8,073 bases of DNA. Origin: Spirochaetaceae bacterium. GTDB taxonomy: Bacteria > Spirochaetota > Spirochaetia > PWKH01. Positions 1 through 5,809 of this stretch are shown here, piece by piece. The notes below the pieces were generated by a model. That model saw only the letters and a list, made by a program, of their open reading frames with translations. It ran no database searches and had not been told where the DNA came from. Location of the stretch: NCBI GenBank assembly GCA_003557605.1, contig PWNW01000219.1, positions 1 through 8,073 on the forward strand, given 5' to 3'. The stretch's first letter is position 1, and the number at the start of each line of letters is the position of its first letter. Position numbers and translations under genes: made by a program.

Positions 1-893
1 CCCAGACAGCCAGGGAGGAGTTCCCTGACCATGACGTCACCGTCCGAGGTGCGGTCTCCATAGGCAGAAGGCTTATGGACCCCCTTGCGGAACTGGTAAA
101 AATTGATCCCAAGTCCATCGGGGTGGGACAGTACCAGCATGATGTGGACCAGAAACGCCTGAAGAAAGCCCTTGACGACACGACCCTGTCGTGCGTCAAT
201 TCTGTGGGAGTGGACGTCAACTCAGCAAGCAGACAGCTGCTCGGATATGTGTCGGGAATATCATCAAGGGTGGCCTCAGCGGTCTGCCGGTACCGTGAAG
301 AGCACGGGAAGTTCCAGGACAGAACCCAGCTGAAGCAGGTCCCGGGACTGGGGGATGCGGCGTTTCAGCAGAGCGCAGGCTTCCTGCGGATTCATGGAGG
401 AACCAACCCCCTGGACCGCAGCGCTGTTCATCCCGAGTCCTATCCCGTGGTTGAACAGATGGCTTCCGATCTCAGCTGCTCTGCCTCTGACCTGATATCA
501 GACGGGACTTTGCGAAAGAACATAGCACTTCACCGCTACGTCACCGAATCTGTCGGGATGCCCACCCTGCGGGACATTATATCGGAACTGGAGAAACCCG
601 GACGGGATCCCAGGAGCAGATTTGAAGTCTTTGCCTTCTCCGATGAGGTCCATGAGATCTCGGACCTGAAGGAAGGAATGATCCTGCCTGGTATTGTGAC
701 CAATGTCACCGCCTTCGGTGCCTTTGTGGATGTAGGGGTCCACCAGGACGGACTGGTGCACATCAGCCAGCTGTCAGACCGGTTCGTTAAGGATCCTGCC
801 GAGGTGGTGAAGGTCCATCAGAAGGTTCGCGTCAAGGTGATGCAGGTGGAACTGGACAGAAAACGCATAGCACTGTCCATGAAGGGGCTCTAG
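1..893 (+). CDS. tex: S1 RNA-binding transcription accessory protein Tex, C-terminal part (5' end outside window)
   Basis: The reading frame is open from the left edge (first full codon at base 3) and ends in TAG, leaving 296 residues. Tex proteins are usually about 750-790 residues, so roughly the first 60% lies upstream. The fragment begins in the end of the YqgF-like nuclease-fold region, with the family hallmark RGAVSIGRRL-MDPLAELVKI-DPKSIGVGQYQHDV near residues 15-50. The VGVDVNSAS motif and tandem helix-hairpin-helix units follow (about 69-131, including VPGLGDAAF). A C-terminal S1 RNA-binding domain occupies about 222-294 (GIVTNVTAFGAFVDVG...DGLVHISQLS). The internal ATG at base 75 is not the start, because conserved Tex sequence continues upstream of it. 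Known family role: a cytoplasmic nucleic-acid-binding factor associated with transcription, related to eukaryotic Spt6. Nothing ties it functionally to the sugar genes beyond adjacency. Confidence 0.96.
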   Translation, partial: QTAREEFPDHDVTVRGAVSIGRRLMDPLAELVKIDPKSIGVGQYQHDVDQKRLKKALDDTTLSCVNSVGVDVNSASRQLLGYVSGISSRVASAVCRYREEHGKFQDRTQLKQVPGLGDAAFQQSAGFLRIHGGTNPLDRSAVHPESYPVVEQMASDLSCSASDLISDGTLRKNIALHRYVTESVGMPTLRDIISELEKPGRDPRSRFEVFAFSDEVHEISDLKEGMILPGIVTNVTAFGAFVDVGVHQDGLVHISQLSDRFVKDPAEVVKVHQKVRVKVMQVELDRKRIALSMKGL

Positions 894-902
894 GAAATAC
901 CC

Positions 903-1445
903 TTAATCAAGAAGGTCTGCCCATTCGGGACAGTCAGCAGCAAGGAATTCCCTCAGCTGCTGCTTGTCCTCCGGGGTTACTTTCCCGGACTGGACGAGAG
1001 ACCATGCAGCGCCTTCACCAAGTTCCTCAAAATATTCCCTGAACTCACTTGCACTGCTCGTTTCAAAGCGGTAGAGACCGAGCACCATCCCTTTAAGGTA
1101 GTCCAGCGCCTGAGGTTCCATCCCCATCTGCCTGTATCCCTTCAGCTGCTGTTCATAGGGGCCCATTGCTTCCTCCACCAGTTCCAATGCAGCTTCATCC
1201 GGGTGTACATAGCCGTACCTGGTTCTTCCTGAACGTTCCCAGCAGGTATCTAAGTCTATGGCATCCATGCAGAAAAAGACATTATCTGCAACCTGCTCTA
1301 TGTCGATACTAGTCAATAGCGCTTCCGCTTCCTGCAGCACCGCCTTTGCTGCAGCTCCGCCGGAATGTACCAAACGATACAGAATTACCTGCGCCTGATC
1401 CCCTGTGAGATGACTCAATATTGTTTTTGCTTGTCTTTTACCCAT
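903..1445 (-). CDS. Uncharacterised 180-residue helical protein, probably leaderless mRNA
   Basis: This is a complete frame from ATG (1445) to TAA (903). The protein is acidic at its C-terminus, rich in Ala/Glu/Leu and predicted by eye to be mostly helical, with no signal peptide or membrane segment. Notable segments are CWERSGRTRYGYVHPDEAA (about 68-86), a GLYRFE patch (123-128) and a C-terminal DCPEWADLLD. The W-x-R-S-G-R-x-x-x-GYV pattern recalls the C-terminal part of some poorly characterised archaeal and bacterial proteins linked to SWIM zinc fingers, but this is memory-level resemblance only and no Cys/His finger is visible here. The start is well fixed: an in-frame TAA lies two codons upstream, inside the -10 box, and the next Met is residue 60. 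There is no Shine-Dalgarno. It is downstream of the permease terminator and converges on tex, so it is probably an independent gene. Function not recognised. Confidence 0.8.
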   Translation of the reverse strand: MGKRQAKTILSHLTGDQAQVILYRLVHSGGAAAKAVLQEAEALLTSIDIEQVADNVFFCMDAIDLDTCWERSGRTRYGYVHPDEAALELVEEAMGPYEQQLKGYRQMGMEPQALDYLKGMVLGLYRFETSSASEFREYFEELGEGAAWSLVQSGKVTPEDKQQLREFLAADCPEWADLLD

Positions 1446-1450
1446 GGGGG

Positions 1451-1459
1451 ATTATAGCA
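1451..1459 (-). promoter_or_regulatory. Extended -10 promoter for the 180-residue protein gene
   Basis: On the minus strand the sequence reads TGCTATAAT, a perfect TATAAT preceded by the TGn extended -10 element. It is followed by only five C residues before ATG. A transcript starting 6-7 bases after the -10 box would begin at or next to the A of the ATG, giving a leaderless message, which agrees with the missing Shine-Dalgarno. No -35 match is seen at 17 bp; that zone is occupied by the upstream terminator hairpin, and an extended -10 can function without a -35. The transcription start is inferred. Confidence 0.7.
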
Positions 1460-1460
1460 C

Positions 1461-1494
1461 AAAAGAGACATGCCGGGAGAATATTCCCCCGGCA
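1461..1494 (-). terminator. Intrinsic terminator after the MalG-type permease gene
   Basis: On the minus strand, 9 bp after the permease stop codon, the arms TGCCGGG (1494-1488) and CCCGGCA (1477-1471) form a 7-bp GC-rich stem. It can extend through a G-U pair and the self-complementary GAATATTC core. The tail is TGTCTCTTTT (1470-1461), a moderate U-tract. It would end the lacI-uroD-like-transporter transcript. On the + strand the stem is not followed by Ts, so it acts in one direction. It lies directly upstream of the promoter of the next gene. Confidence 0.75.
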
Positions 1495-1503
1495 GCCTGG
1501 CTT

Positions 1504-2370
1504 TCAGCCCTTCACCGCTCCTTCAACGATTCCTCTGAGGAAATACTTCCGGGTAGCGAGAAACAGGAGGATTGAGGGCACCATGATCACCACACATGCG
1601 GCGGCGAGCAGTTCGTCCTGATTTCCCTCCAGCACGTGCTGGAAGTCATAGAGACCGACAGTGGCCATCTTCATGGAGGAAGTGGTAATCAGGATCAGGG
1701 GGGTGAAGAAGTTGTTCCAGCTGTAGACAAAGTTTATCAGGAGGGTTGCAACAATGCCCGGTGCACAGACGGGCATTACCACTTTCCAGAATGTCTGGAA
1801 CGCCGTTGCCCCGTCAATAAAGGCAGCTTCCTCAAGCACCTTGGGAATGCTGTCGAAAAACCCCTTCATAATAAATACCGCCAGGGGAACTCCGTAGGCA
1901 CCGAAGACGATAATCATCAGGGTGTAGGTGTTTATCATACCGAGGTCGCTGGCAATTTTGTAGAGTGGTACAATATTGGTCAGCTGCGGCAGCATAAGCA
2001 TAAAAAACATATACCCGAACACCAGGTTCTTTCCCTTGAAAGCGATGCGTGAGACTGCGTATCCCGCCATAGCTGAGAATATGGTGCTGATGACCGTACC
2101 TCCCCCCGCATTAATAACGCTGTTAAGAATGTATCTCGGAAACTGGCCATGACTGAAGAGCCTGACATAGTGGCCGAAGAAGAATTCCTCCGGAACAATC
2201 CTGAGCATTCCCATCCTCGGCGGTGCCAGCGACACCAGTATTGAATAGATCACGGGAAATACCGTTATTGCGCAGAACAGGATCATCATCAGATGAAGCA
2301 GTCCCAGGACTGCAGATGCCTGAATGCGTCCAGACTGGTTCAAAGCACCAGTTTGTGCTGTTCTCTGCAT
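1504..2370 (-). CDS. Carbohydrate ABC transporter permease, MalG-type (CUT1 family)
   Basis: This 288-residue inner-membrane protein is a normal length for the family. About six hydrophobic segments are visible (roughly 22-48, 84-106, 116-133, 148-170, 202-225 and 254-272). The cytoplasmic EAA loop, which docks on the ATPase, is clear at about 178-205 (VLEEAAFIDGATAFQTFWKVV...), with the conserved Glu-Ala-Ala and Gly187. The C-terminal YFLRGIVEGAVKG (276-288) is the typical MalG-like ending. It pairs with the MalF-type permease encoded just upstream to form the channel. Its ATG is preceded by AGGAGG overlapping the upstream stop codon, so translation is probably coupled to that gene. It is the last gene before the terminator. 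The transported sugar cannot be read from the permease; the linked GH1 gene suggests a beta-glucoside or oligosaccharide. Confidence 0.95.
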   Translation of the reverse strand: MQRTAQTGALNQSGRIQASAVLGLLHLMMILFCAITVFPVIYSILVSLAPPRMGMLRIVPEEFFFGHYVRLFSHGQFPRYILNSVINAGGGTVISTIFSAMAGYAVSRIAFKGKNLVFGYMFFMLMLPQLTNIVPLYKIASDLGMINTYTLMIIVFGAYGVPLAVFIMKGFFDSIPKVLEEAAFIDGATAFQTFWKVVMPVCAPGIVATLLINFVYSWNNFFTPLILITTSSMKMATVGLYDFQHVLEGNQDELLAAACVVIMVPSILLFLATRKYFLRGIVEGAVKG

Positions 2371-2377
2371 TGCCTTA

Positions 2378-2383
2378 CCTCCT
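2378..2383 (-). promoter_or_regulatory. Ribosome binding site of the MalG-type gene, overlapping the MalF-type stop codon
   Basis: On the minus strand the TAG stop of the MalF-type gene (2384-2382) runs straight into a perfect AGGAGG (2383-2378), seven bases before the ATG of the next gene. Stop codon and Shine-Dalgarno share bases, which supports translational coupling and equal output of the two permease subunits. Confidence 0.85.
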
Positions 2384-3269
2384 ATGATGCCAGGGCGTTT
2401 TCTTTCCGGAGATACCGTATATAGAAGAACGCAAACAGGATGTTGATGCCCAGCAGTACTACCGAGATGGCAGCTGCATATCCCAAGTTGAAGTACTGAA
2501 TCGCCTCCCGATACATGTAGAGGCTCAGCACCTCTGTAGCACGTCCGGGGCCCCCCTTGGTGATTGCCATGATCATTCCGACCCCGTTGATTGCCTGGAT
2601 GGACATGAACACGGTAGTAACCATCATGGTGGGAAACAGCAGCGGCCAGATAACCCGCCTGAACCGGACCCAGGAGTCAGCACCGTCAATCTGTGAAGCC
2701 TCTATTAGGGCCTTGGGAATAGACTGAAGCCCAGCAAGAAGCAGCAGCATCCCAAAGGACACTGATCTCCATACCGAGGCTGCAATAACAATGCCCATGG
2801 CTCCCCATGGAGTAACAATCAGTCCCACGTCATTGAACAGGGGGCCAATGAGGTTTTGGAGGATTCCGTAATCACGGTAGAACATCCATCTCCAGATGGC
2901 GCCTGAAGTTATCTCTGAAAGCACCCAGGGAAGGAATATGACGGTCATGTAGATGCCTGTGAACCTCAGCCCTTTGTTGAGCACCAGTGCGGTGATCAGC
3001 GCAAAGAAAACTGTAAAAAGAACATATCCAGCAAGATAGATCATGGTTGCCCGGAAACTTTCCAGAAATGCTGCACCTCCGAGAAGCACCCGATAGTTTC
3101 TCAATCCCACGAACTGCATGCTTCCCTGGATAAATCGGGTTGTTGACAGATAAAAGCTGTAGAGCGTGGGATAGAGACTCACTGCTGTAACCAGCAGAAC
3201 AGCCGGAAGGACAAGCAGGTAGGGATACAGTGAGTGCAGGATGTTTGTTTTTGCCGTTTTTGCATACAT
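2382..3269 (-). CDS. Carbohydrate ABC transporter permease, MalF-type (CUT1 family)
   Basis: This is the inner-membrane channel subunit, 295 residues from the chosen ATG. Hydrophobic segments lie at about 13-33, 73-99, 104-124, 153-175, 207-229 and 263-285. The EAA loop is at 189-214 (IEASQIDGADSWVRFRRVIWP...), with the conserved Gly196. The family signature TKGGPGRATEVLSLYMYREA is at 237-256. Longer frames start at GTG 3299 or ATG 3290. The ATG at 3269 is preferred because a perfect AGGAGG sits seven bases upstream and because the first 10 codons of the longest frame run out of an intercistronic hairpin. The N-terminus MYAKTAKTNILHSLYPYLL is normal for the family. It works with the MalG-type protein and the binding protein; no ATPase gene is present in this window. 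Confidence 0.95.
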   Translation of the reverse strand: MYAKTAKTNILHSLYPYLLVLPAVLLVTAVSLYPTLYSFYLSTTRFIQGSMQFVGLRNYRVLLGGAAFLESFRATMIYLAGYVLFTVFFALITALVLNKGLRFTGIYMTVIFLPWVLSEITSGAIWRWMFYRDYGILQNLIGPLFNDVGLIVTPWGAMGIVIAASVWRSVSFGMLLLLAGLQSIPKALIEASQIDGADSWVRFRRVIWPLLFPTMMVTTVFMSIQAINGVGMIMAITKGGPGRATEVLSLYMYREAIQYFNLGYAAAISVVLLGINILFAFFYIRYLRKENALAS

Positions 3270-3276
3270 GGGAGAA

Positions 3277-3282
3277 CCTCCT
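3277..3282 (-). promoter_or_regulatory. Shine-Dalgarno fixing the start of the MalF-type gene
   Basis: AGGAGG on the minus strand lies seven bases before ATG 3269. It decides between three in-frame starts (GTG 3299, ATG 3290, ATG 3269), since the two upstream candidates have no comparable site. Confidence 0.85.
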
Positions 3283-3297
3283 GTCGGCATATAGGGC

Positions 3298-3324
3298 ACG
3301 GCGGGGCATGATTCACCCCGCCGT
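3298..3324 (-). repeat. GC-rich intercistronic hairpin between binding-protein and MalF-type genes
   Basis: There are perfect 9-bp inverted arms, ACGGCGGGG (minus strand 3324-3316) and CCCCGCCGT (3306-3298), with a 9-base loop. It begins 19 bp after the binding-protein stop codon. In the sense direction no U-tract follows (GCCCTATATG), so it is not a classical terminator. By analogy with other binding-protein operons it more likely protects the 3' end of the binding-protein message and lowers permease expression. On the + strand the stem is followed by four Ts, so it could stop antisense transcription. The structure is seen; the role is inferred. Confidence 0.75.
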
Positions 3325-3343
3325 TTTCAGTAACCTGTACTGA

Positions 3344-4609
3344 TCACCAGTATCTGGCAATCAGGTCCTGCTCAAGCCGCTTCAGCGTGCTCATGATGTC
3401 CCTTCCAGGATTCACCATCAGCACCTGCAGGGAAGTGGCAAGGGCGTCAATGCACTCGTTGTAGTACGGACTCTGCTCAGAGGCAGTACCATGGCTGAAA
3501 AGATTGTCCGCCGTATCTTTATAGAACTGGTGATCGAAAATCGGGTCTGCCAAAGCAGCAGAGATGACGGGAATGCCGAACTGTGCATTTGACCAGGGAG
3601 CAAGGATTTCCGGTTTCATAAAGTGGCTGATGAACTTTATTGCGTTATCAACATTCCTGGCCCGGTTGGGTACGGCAAATGCCTCGCTGTTCATAAAGAC
3701 ATATCCCTGCTCACCGAATGAAGGGGGAGGTCCTACCACGACTTCTCCTGCGTCATATCGCTCACGAAGACCTCTGAGATACAGAAATGACCAGCTTCCT
3801 CCCCTGATAGCCGCCGCTCTTCCCTCTTCAAAGGGAACCTCAGCTGCCGACCAGTCGCCGGTAAACGTGGCATCAGCAATATAGCCCTTCTGGTAGTTGT
3901 CCCTCAGCCAATTGAGCACCCTGACGTTTTCTTCACTTGCAAATGCAGGTTTTCCTTCATCATCAAAAAGTCTTCCGCCTGCAGAGTAGAAGAAGGGAGC
4001 ATATCCCTGAATGACCGCCGCACCGCCGAACCCGGAGCCCATAAATGCGGTGATCCCGACATTGCCTTCAGCCGCAAGTCTAGGGAATTCCCTGTCCCAG
4101 TCTTCAGCAGTTACCGGGAGCACCCCGCCGTCAAACATGGTGGTGTCAAAGTACCAGTTTCCCCCGCTGATAAACAGCCCAATCGCATACCGCTTTCCGT
4201 CCCGTTCATACAGGTCTTTCTCAAACTGGTTGATGTCGTCGTAATATGACTGCCTGCTGATATACGGCATGATGTCCATCAGGGCGCCTGCATTTACCCA
4301 TCCAGGGATGTTCTCGGTCTGGCTCTGCACCAGGTCAGGGACAGCACCGCCGGACTGGGACTGGAGGGCAAGCTTGCTGCTCATCTGGTCCCATGCAACC
4401 TGCTCGTAGAGCACCGTAATTCCGGTTTCTGCCTCAAAGGAATCTATTGCCTCCTTCATCATTACCGCCCGGGAATCTGAGGTATCGCTCAGGTCATAGA
4501 ATCCCCAGAATTCAACCACATCTTTGTCAGGCTCCCGCCCTCCCTGGGCACATACCAGAGAAACTGCCAGCAGCATCACCAGCAATAAAACCGCAACTTT
4601 CTGTTTCAT
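3344..4609 (-). CDS. Extracellular sugar-binding protein of the ABC transporter (SBP family 1)
   Basis: This 421-residue protein would capture the sugar outside the membrane and hand it to the MalF/MalG-type permeases. The N-terminus (1-21) is a signal sequence: MKQK, a hydrophobic stretch, then SLVCAQGG. Cleavage could be by signal peptidase I after V-C-A (residue 21), or by lipoprotein processing at Cys20. The residues before that Cys (S-L-V) fit a lipobox poorly. The mature part has the normal family order: VVEFWGFYD as the first strand, EAIDSFEAETGITVLYEQV (53-71), a PDLVQ segment (91-95), GNWYFDTTMFD (150-160), FEEGRAAAIRGGSW (260-273) and EAFAVPN (309-315). Several Trp/Tyr residues could stack on sugars. 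A strong AAGGAG lies six bases before the ATG. It is flanked by intercistronic hairpins on both sides, consistent with higher expression than the permeases. Exact ligand unknown. Confidence 0.94.
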   Translation of the reverse strand: MKQKVAVLLLVMLLAVSLVCAQGGREPDKDVVEFWGFYDLSDTSDSRAVMMKEAIDSFEAETGITVLYEQVAWDQMSSKLALQSQSGGAVPDLVQSQTENIPGWVNAGALMDIMPYISRQSYYDDINQFEKDLYERDGKRYAIGLFISGGNWYFDTTMFDGGVLPVTAEDWDREFPRLAAEGNVGITAFMGSGFGGAAVIQGYAPFFYSAGGRLFDDEGKPAFASEENVRVLNWLRDNYQKGYIADATFTGDWSAAEVPFEEGRAAAIRGGSWSFLYLRGLRERYDAGEVVVGPPPSFGEQGYVFMNSEAFAVPNRARNVDNAIKFISHFMKPEILAPWSNAQFGIPVISAALADPIFDHQFYKDTADNLFSHGTASEQSPYYNECIDALATSLQVLMVNPGRDIMSTLKRLEQDLIARYW

Positions 4610-4640
4610 ACAAATCTCCTTTTCTAGAATGTATATGGCA

Positions 4641-4657
4641 ATCCGCGTTTTGCGGAT
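4641..4657 (-). repeat. Short hairpin between the uroD-like and binding-protein genes
   Basis: Perfect 6-bp arms ATCCGC and GCGGAT enclose a 5-base loop (AAAAC on the minus strand), in the 62-bp gap before the binding-protein start. No U-tract follows, and a good Shine-Dalgarno follows 18 bases later. It could mark an RNA processing or 5'-stabilising site for the binding-protein message, or be incidental. No consensus promoter is seen in this gap. Confidence 0.45.
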
Positions 4658-4671
4658 AGTCCATTCATCAT

Positions 4672-5763
4672 TTACAGAAACTCTTCAAGTATCCTCATGC
4701 ATGCCTCGCCCTCATGAAGATTCAGCAGTGCTCCGTCCCCGATGCACAGCAAAAATCCCTCTCCTCCCAGTGTTTCGCAGATGGCCCGTGCACCCTCAGG
4801 GGAAACATAGACCTGGCAGAGCTTTCCTGCCTCCTTGATGCGCTGAAGCACATCAATCCATTCATGGGCAGGGGCCGCCCCTGCTCCGGGCACCCACTGG
4901 ATACCCCTGAGTTCGTCAATTTCAAGGAGCATGTCGAGGTGACGCACTGATCCCGGACCGTCCAGGTGATAGAAGGGATATGATACGGTCCTGCAGGATT
5001 GCCTCATATCTTCCATTACCAGTTCAGAGAACATTTCCTGGCTGATCATAATGGAAAGATCGCACTGCAAGGGGTAAGTATCACCGGGGGCCATGACAGG
5101 CATCCAGGAACCCCTCCATGATCTGATGCAGTCAATGCTGTCAAGCAGGTCCTTGAATCTCAGATAGCAGTGCTTCCAGGCGCTGCATACCTTGTTATGC
5201 TGGTTCACAACAGCCTCGGGATGTTCAAGCATTGTCATAAGCACTTCAGCAGACCCGAACATGCTTGCCAGGATGTCTAAAGGTCCCCCTATGTCGGGAA
5301 ACCCGAACACCACGGTATCACCAAGACGCTGCGCCGCTGCCCTGGTAATCTCTGCGGTTCGCAGTTCCCAGGGAGAATTCTGCGGATCAGCAATATCATA
5401 GGATGCCAGGTCTGCATTGGGGATCTCATGGAACCAGGTCCCCCCGTCGGCATAATCATGGGGACATCCAAGATATGAGGAGAGTATTCCCGGTCCGAAA
5501 TTAGGCCACCATCTGGGGAATGCATCACCGAGATACTCCAGGGAGGAAAAGGACTGCTCTAACTGTTCTGCCGCCTGTTCTGCAGGCATGTCAAGTCCGA
5601 AGCAGTGCAAGTCACGGTACACGGAAGAAAAAACCCCGGTACTTGCATCCTTCAGGCACTCCAGCACCACCAGGGGCCGTTTCAGTTCCCCCTCCCACCA
5701 GGCACGATAATCCTTTTCCCGCTGCATCCATTCTTGTTCAGTCAATATTGTTCTAGTTACCAT
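4672..5763 (-). CDS. UroD-superfamily protein of unknown function in a sugar operon
   Basis: This 363-residue soluble protein shows the layout of the uroporphyrinogen decarboxylase superfamily TIM barrel. It has FPDIGGPLDILASMFG (155-170), a central SWMPVMAPGDTYPLQCDLSIMISQEMF stretch (219-245), FYHLDGPG (264-271) and GIQWVPGAG (287-295). It is not HemE: the N-terminal porphyrin-binding RPxWxMRQAGR motif is absent. It also lacks the His-x-Cys...Cys zinc motif of MtaA-type corrinoid methyltransferases; His266 sits in YHLDGPG with no partner Cys pattern. The N-terminus is rich in Trp (W12, W22, W23), and more aromatics follow at FPRWWPNFGPG (82-92), which could line a substrate pocket. It starts with ATG after GGAG and sits 46 bp downstream of lacI behind an operator, first of four genes leading to the transporter. 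Its regulation with the sugar genes implies a role in that pathway; the reaction is unknown. Confidence 0.85.
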   Translation of the reverse strand: MVTRTILTEQEWMQREKDYRAWWEGELKRPLVVLECLKDASTGVFSSVYRDLHCFGLDMPAEQAAEQLEQSFSSLEYLGDAFPRWWPNFGPGILSSYLGCPHDYADGGTWFHEIPNADLASYDIADPQNSPWELRTAEITRAAAQRLGDTVVFGFPDIGGPLDILASMFGSAEVLMTMLEHPEAVVNQHNKVCSAWKHCYLRFKDLLDSIDCIRSWRGSWMPVMAPGDTYPLQCDLSIMISQEMFSELVMEDMRQSCRTVSYPFYHLDGPGSVRHLDMLLEIDELRGIQWVPGAGAAPAHEWIDVLQRIKEAGKLCQVYVSPEGARAICETLGGEGFLLCIGDGALLNLHEGEACMRILEEFL

Positions 5764-5772
5764 GCCTTCTCC

Positions 5773-5794
5773 ATATAGAAAACGTTTTCTCTAT
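5773..5794 (-). promoter_or_regulatory. LacI-family operator upstream of the uroD-like gene
   Basis: The perfect 14-bp palindrome AGAAAACGTTTTCT (5777-5790) has a central CG and extends to a 22-bp near-palindrome with one mismatched pair. This is the form bound by LacI-family dimers, whose hinge helix opens the central CG step. It ends right against the GGAG ribosome site of the uroD-like gene. No consensus -10/-35 pair is seen in the 46-bp gap, so it may block transcription coming from the lacI promoter or act on a weak local promoter. Its shared core with the palindrome in front of lacI points to the adjacent regulator as the binder. Confidence 0.8.
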
Positions 5795-5809
5795 GAGCCG
5801 TAAAAAAAC

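Noticed and set aside
1636..2052. Open frame of 138 codons on the + strand inside the MalG-type gene
   Set aside because: It is antisense to a clearly conserved permease, has no family resemblance and no convincing ribosome site. The same applies to other + strand frames within 3500-7700.
4672..5763. Annotating the UroD-like protein as HemE (haem biosynthesis)
   Set aside because: The N-terminal porphyrin-binding arginine motif is missing, and the gene lies in a sugar operon with no haem genes nearby.
5777..5790. Palindrome resembles a catabolite-control (cre) site bound by CcpA
   Set aside because: The core is similar, but the outer T/A pair of the usual cre consensus is inverted. A LacI-family gene is adjacent and a second matching core lies at that gene's own promoter. 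A local regulator is the simpler explanation.
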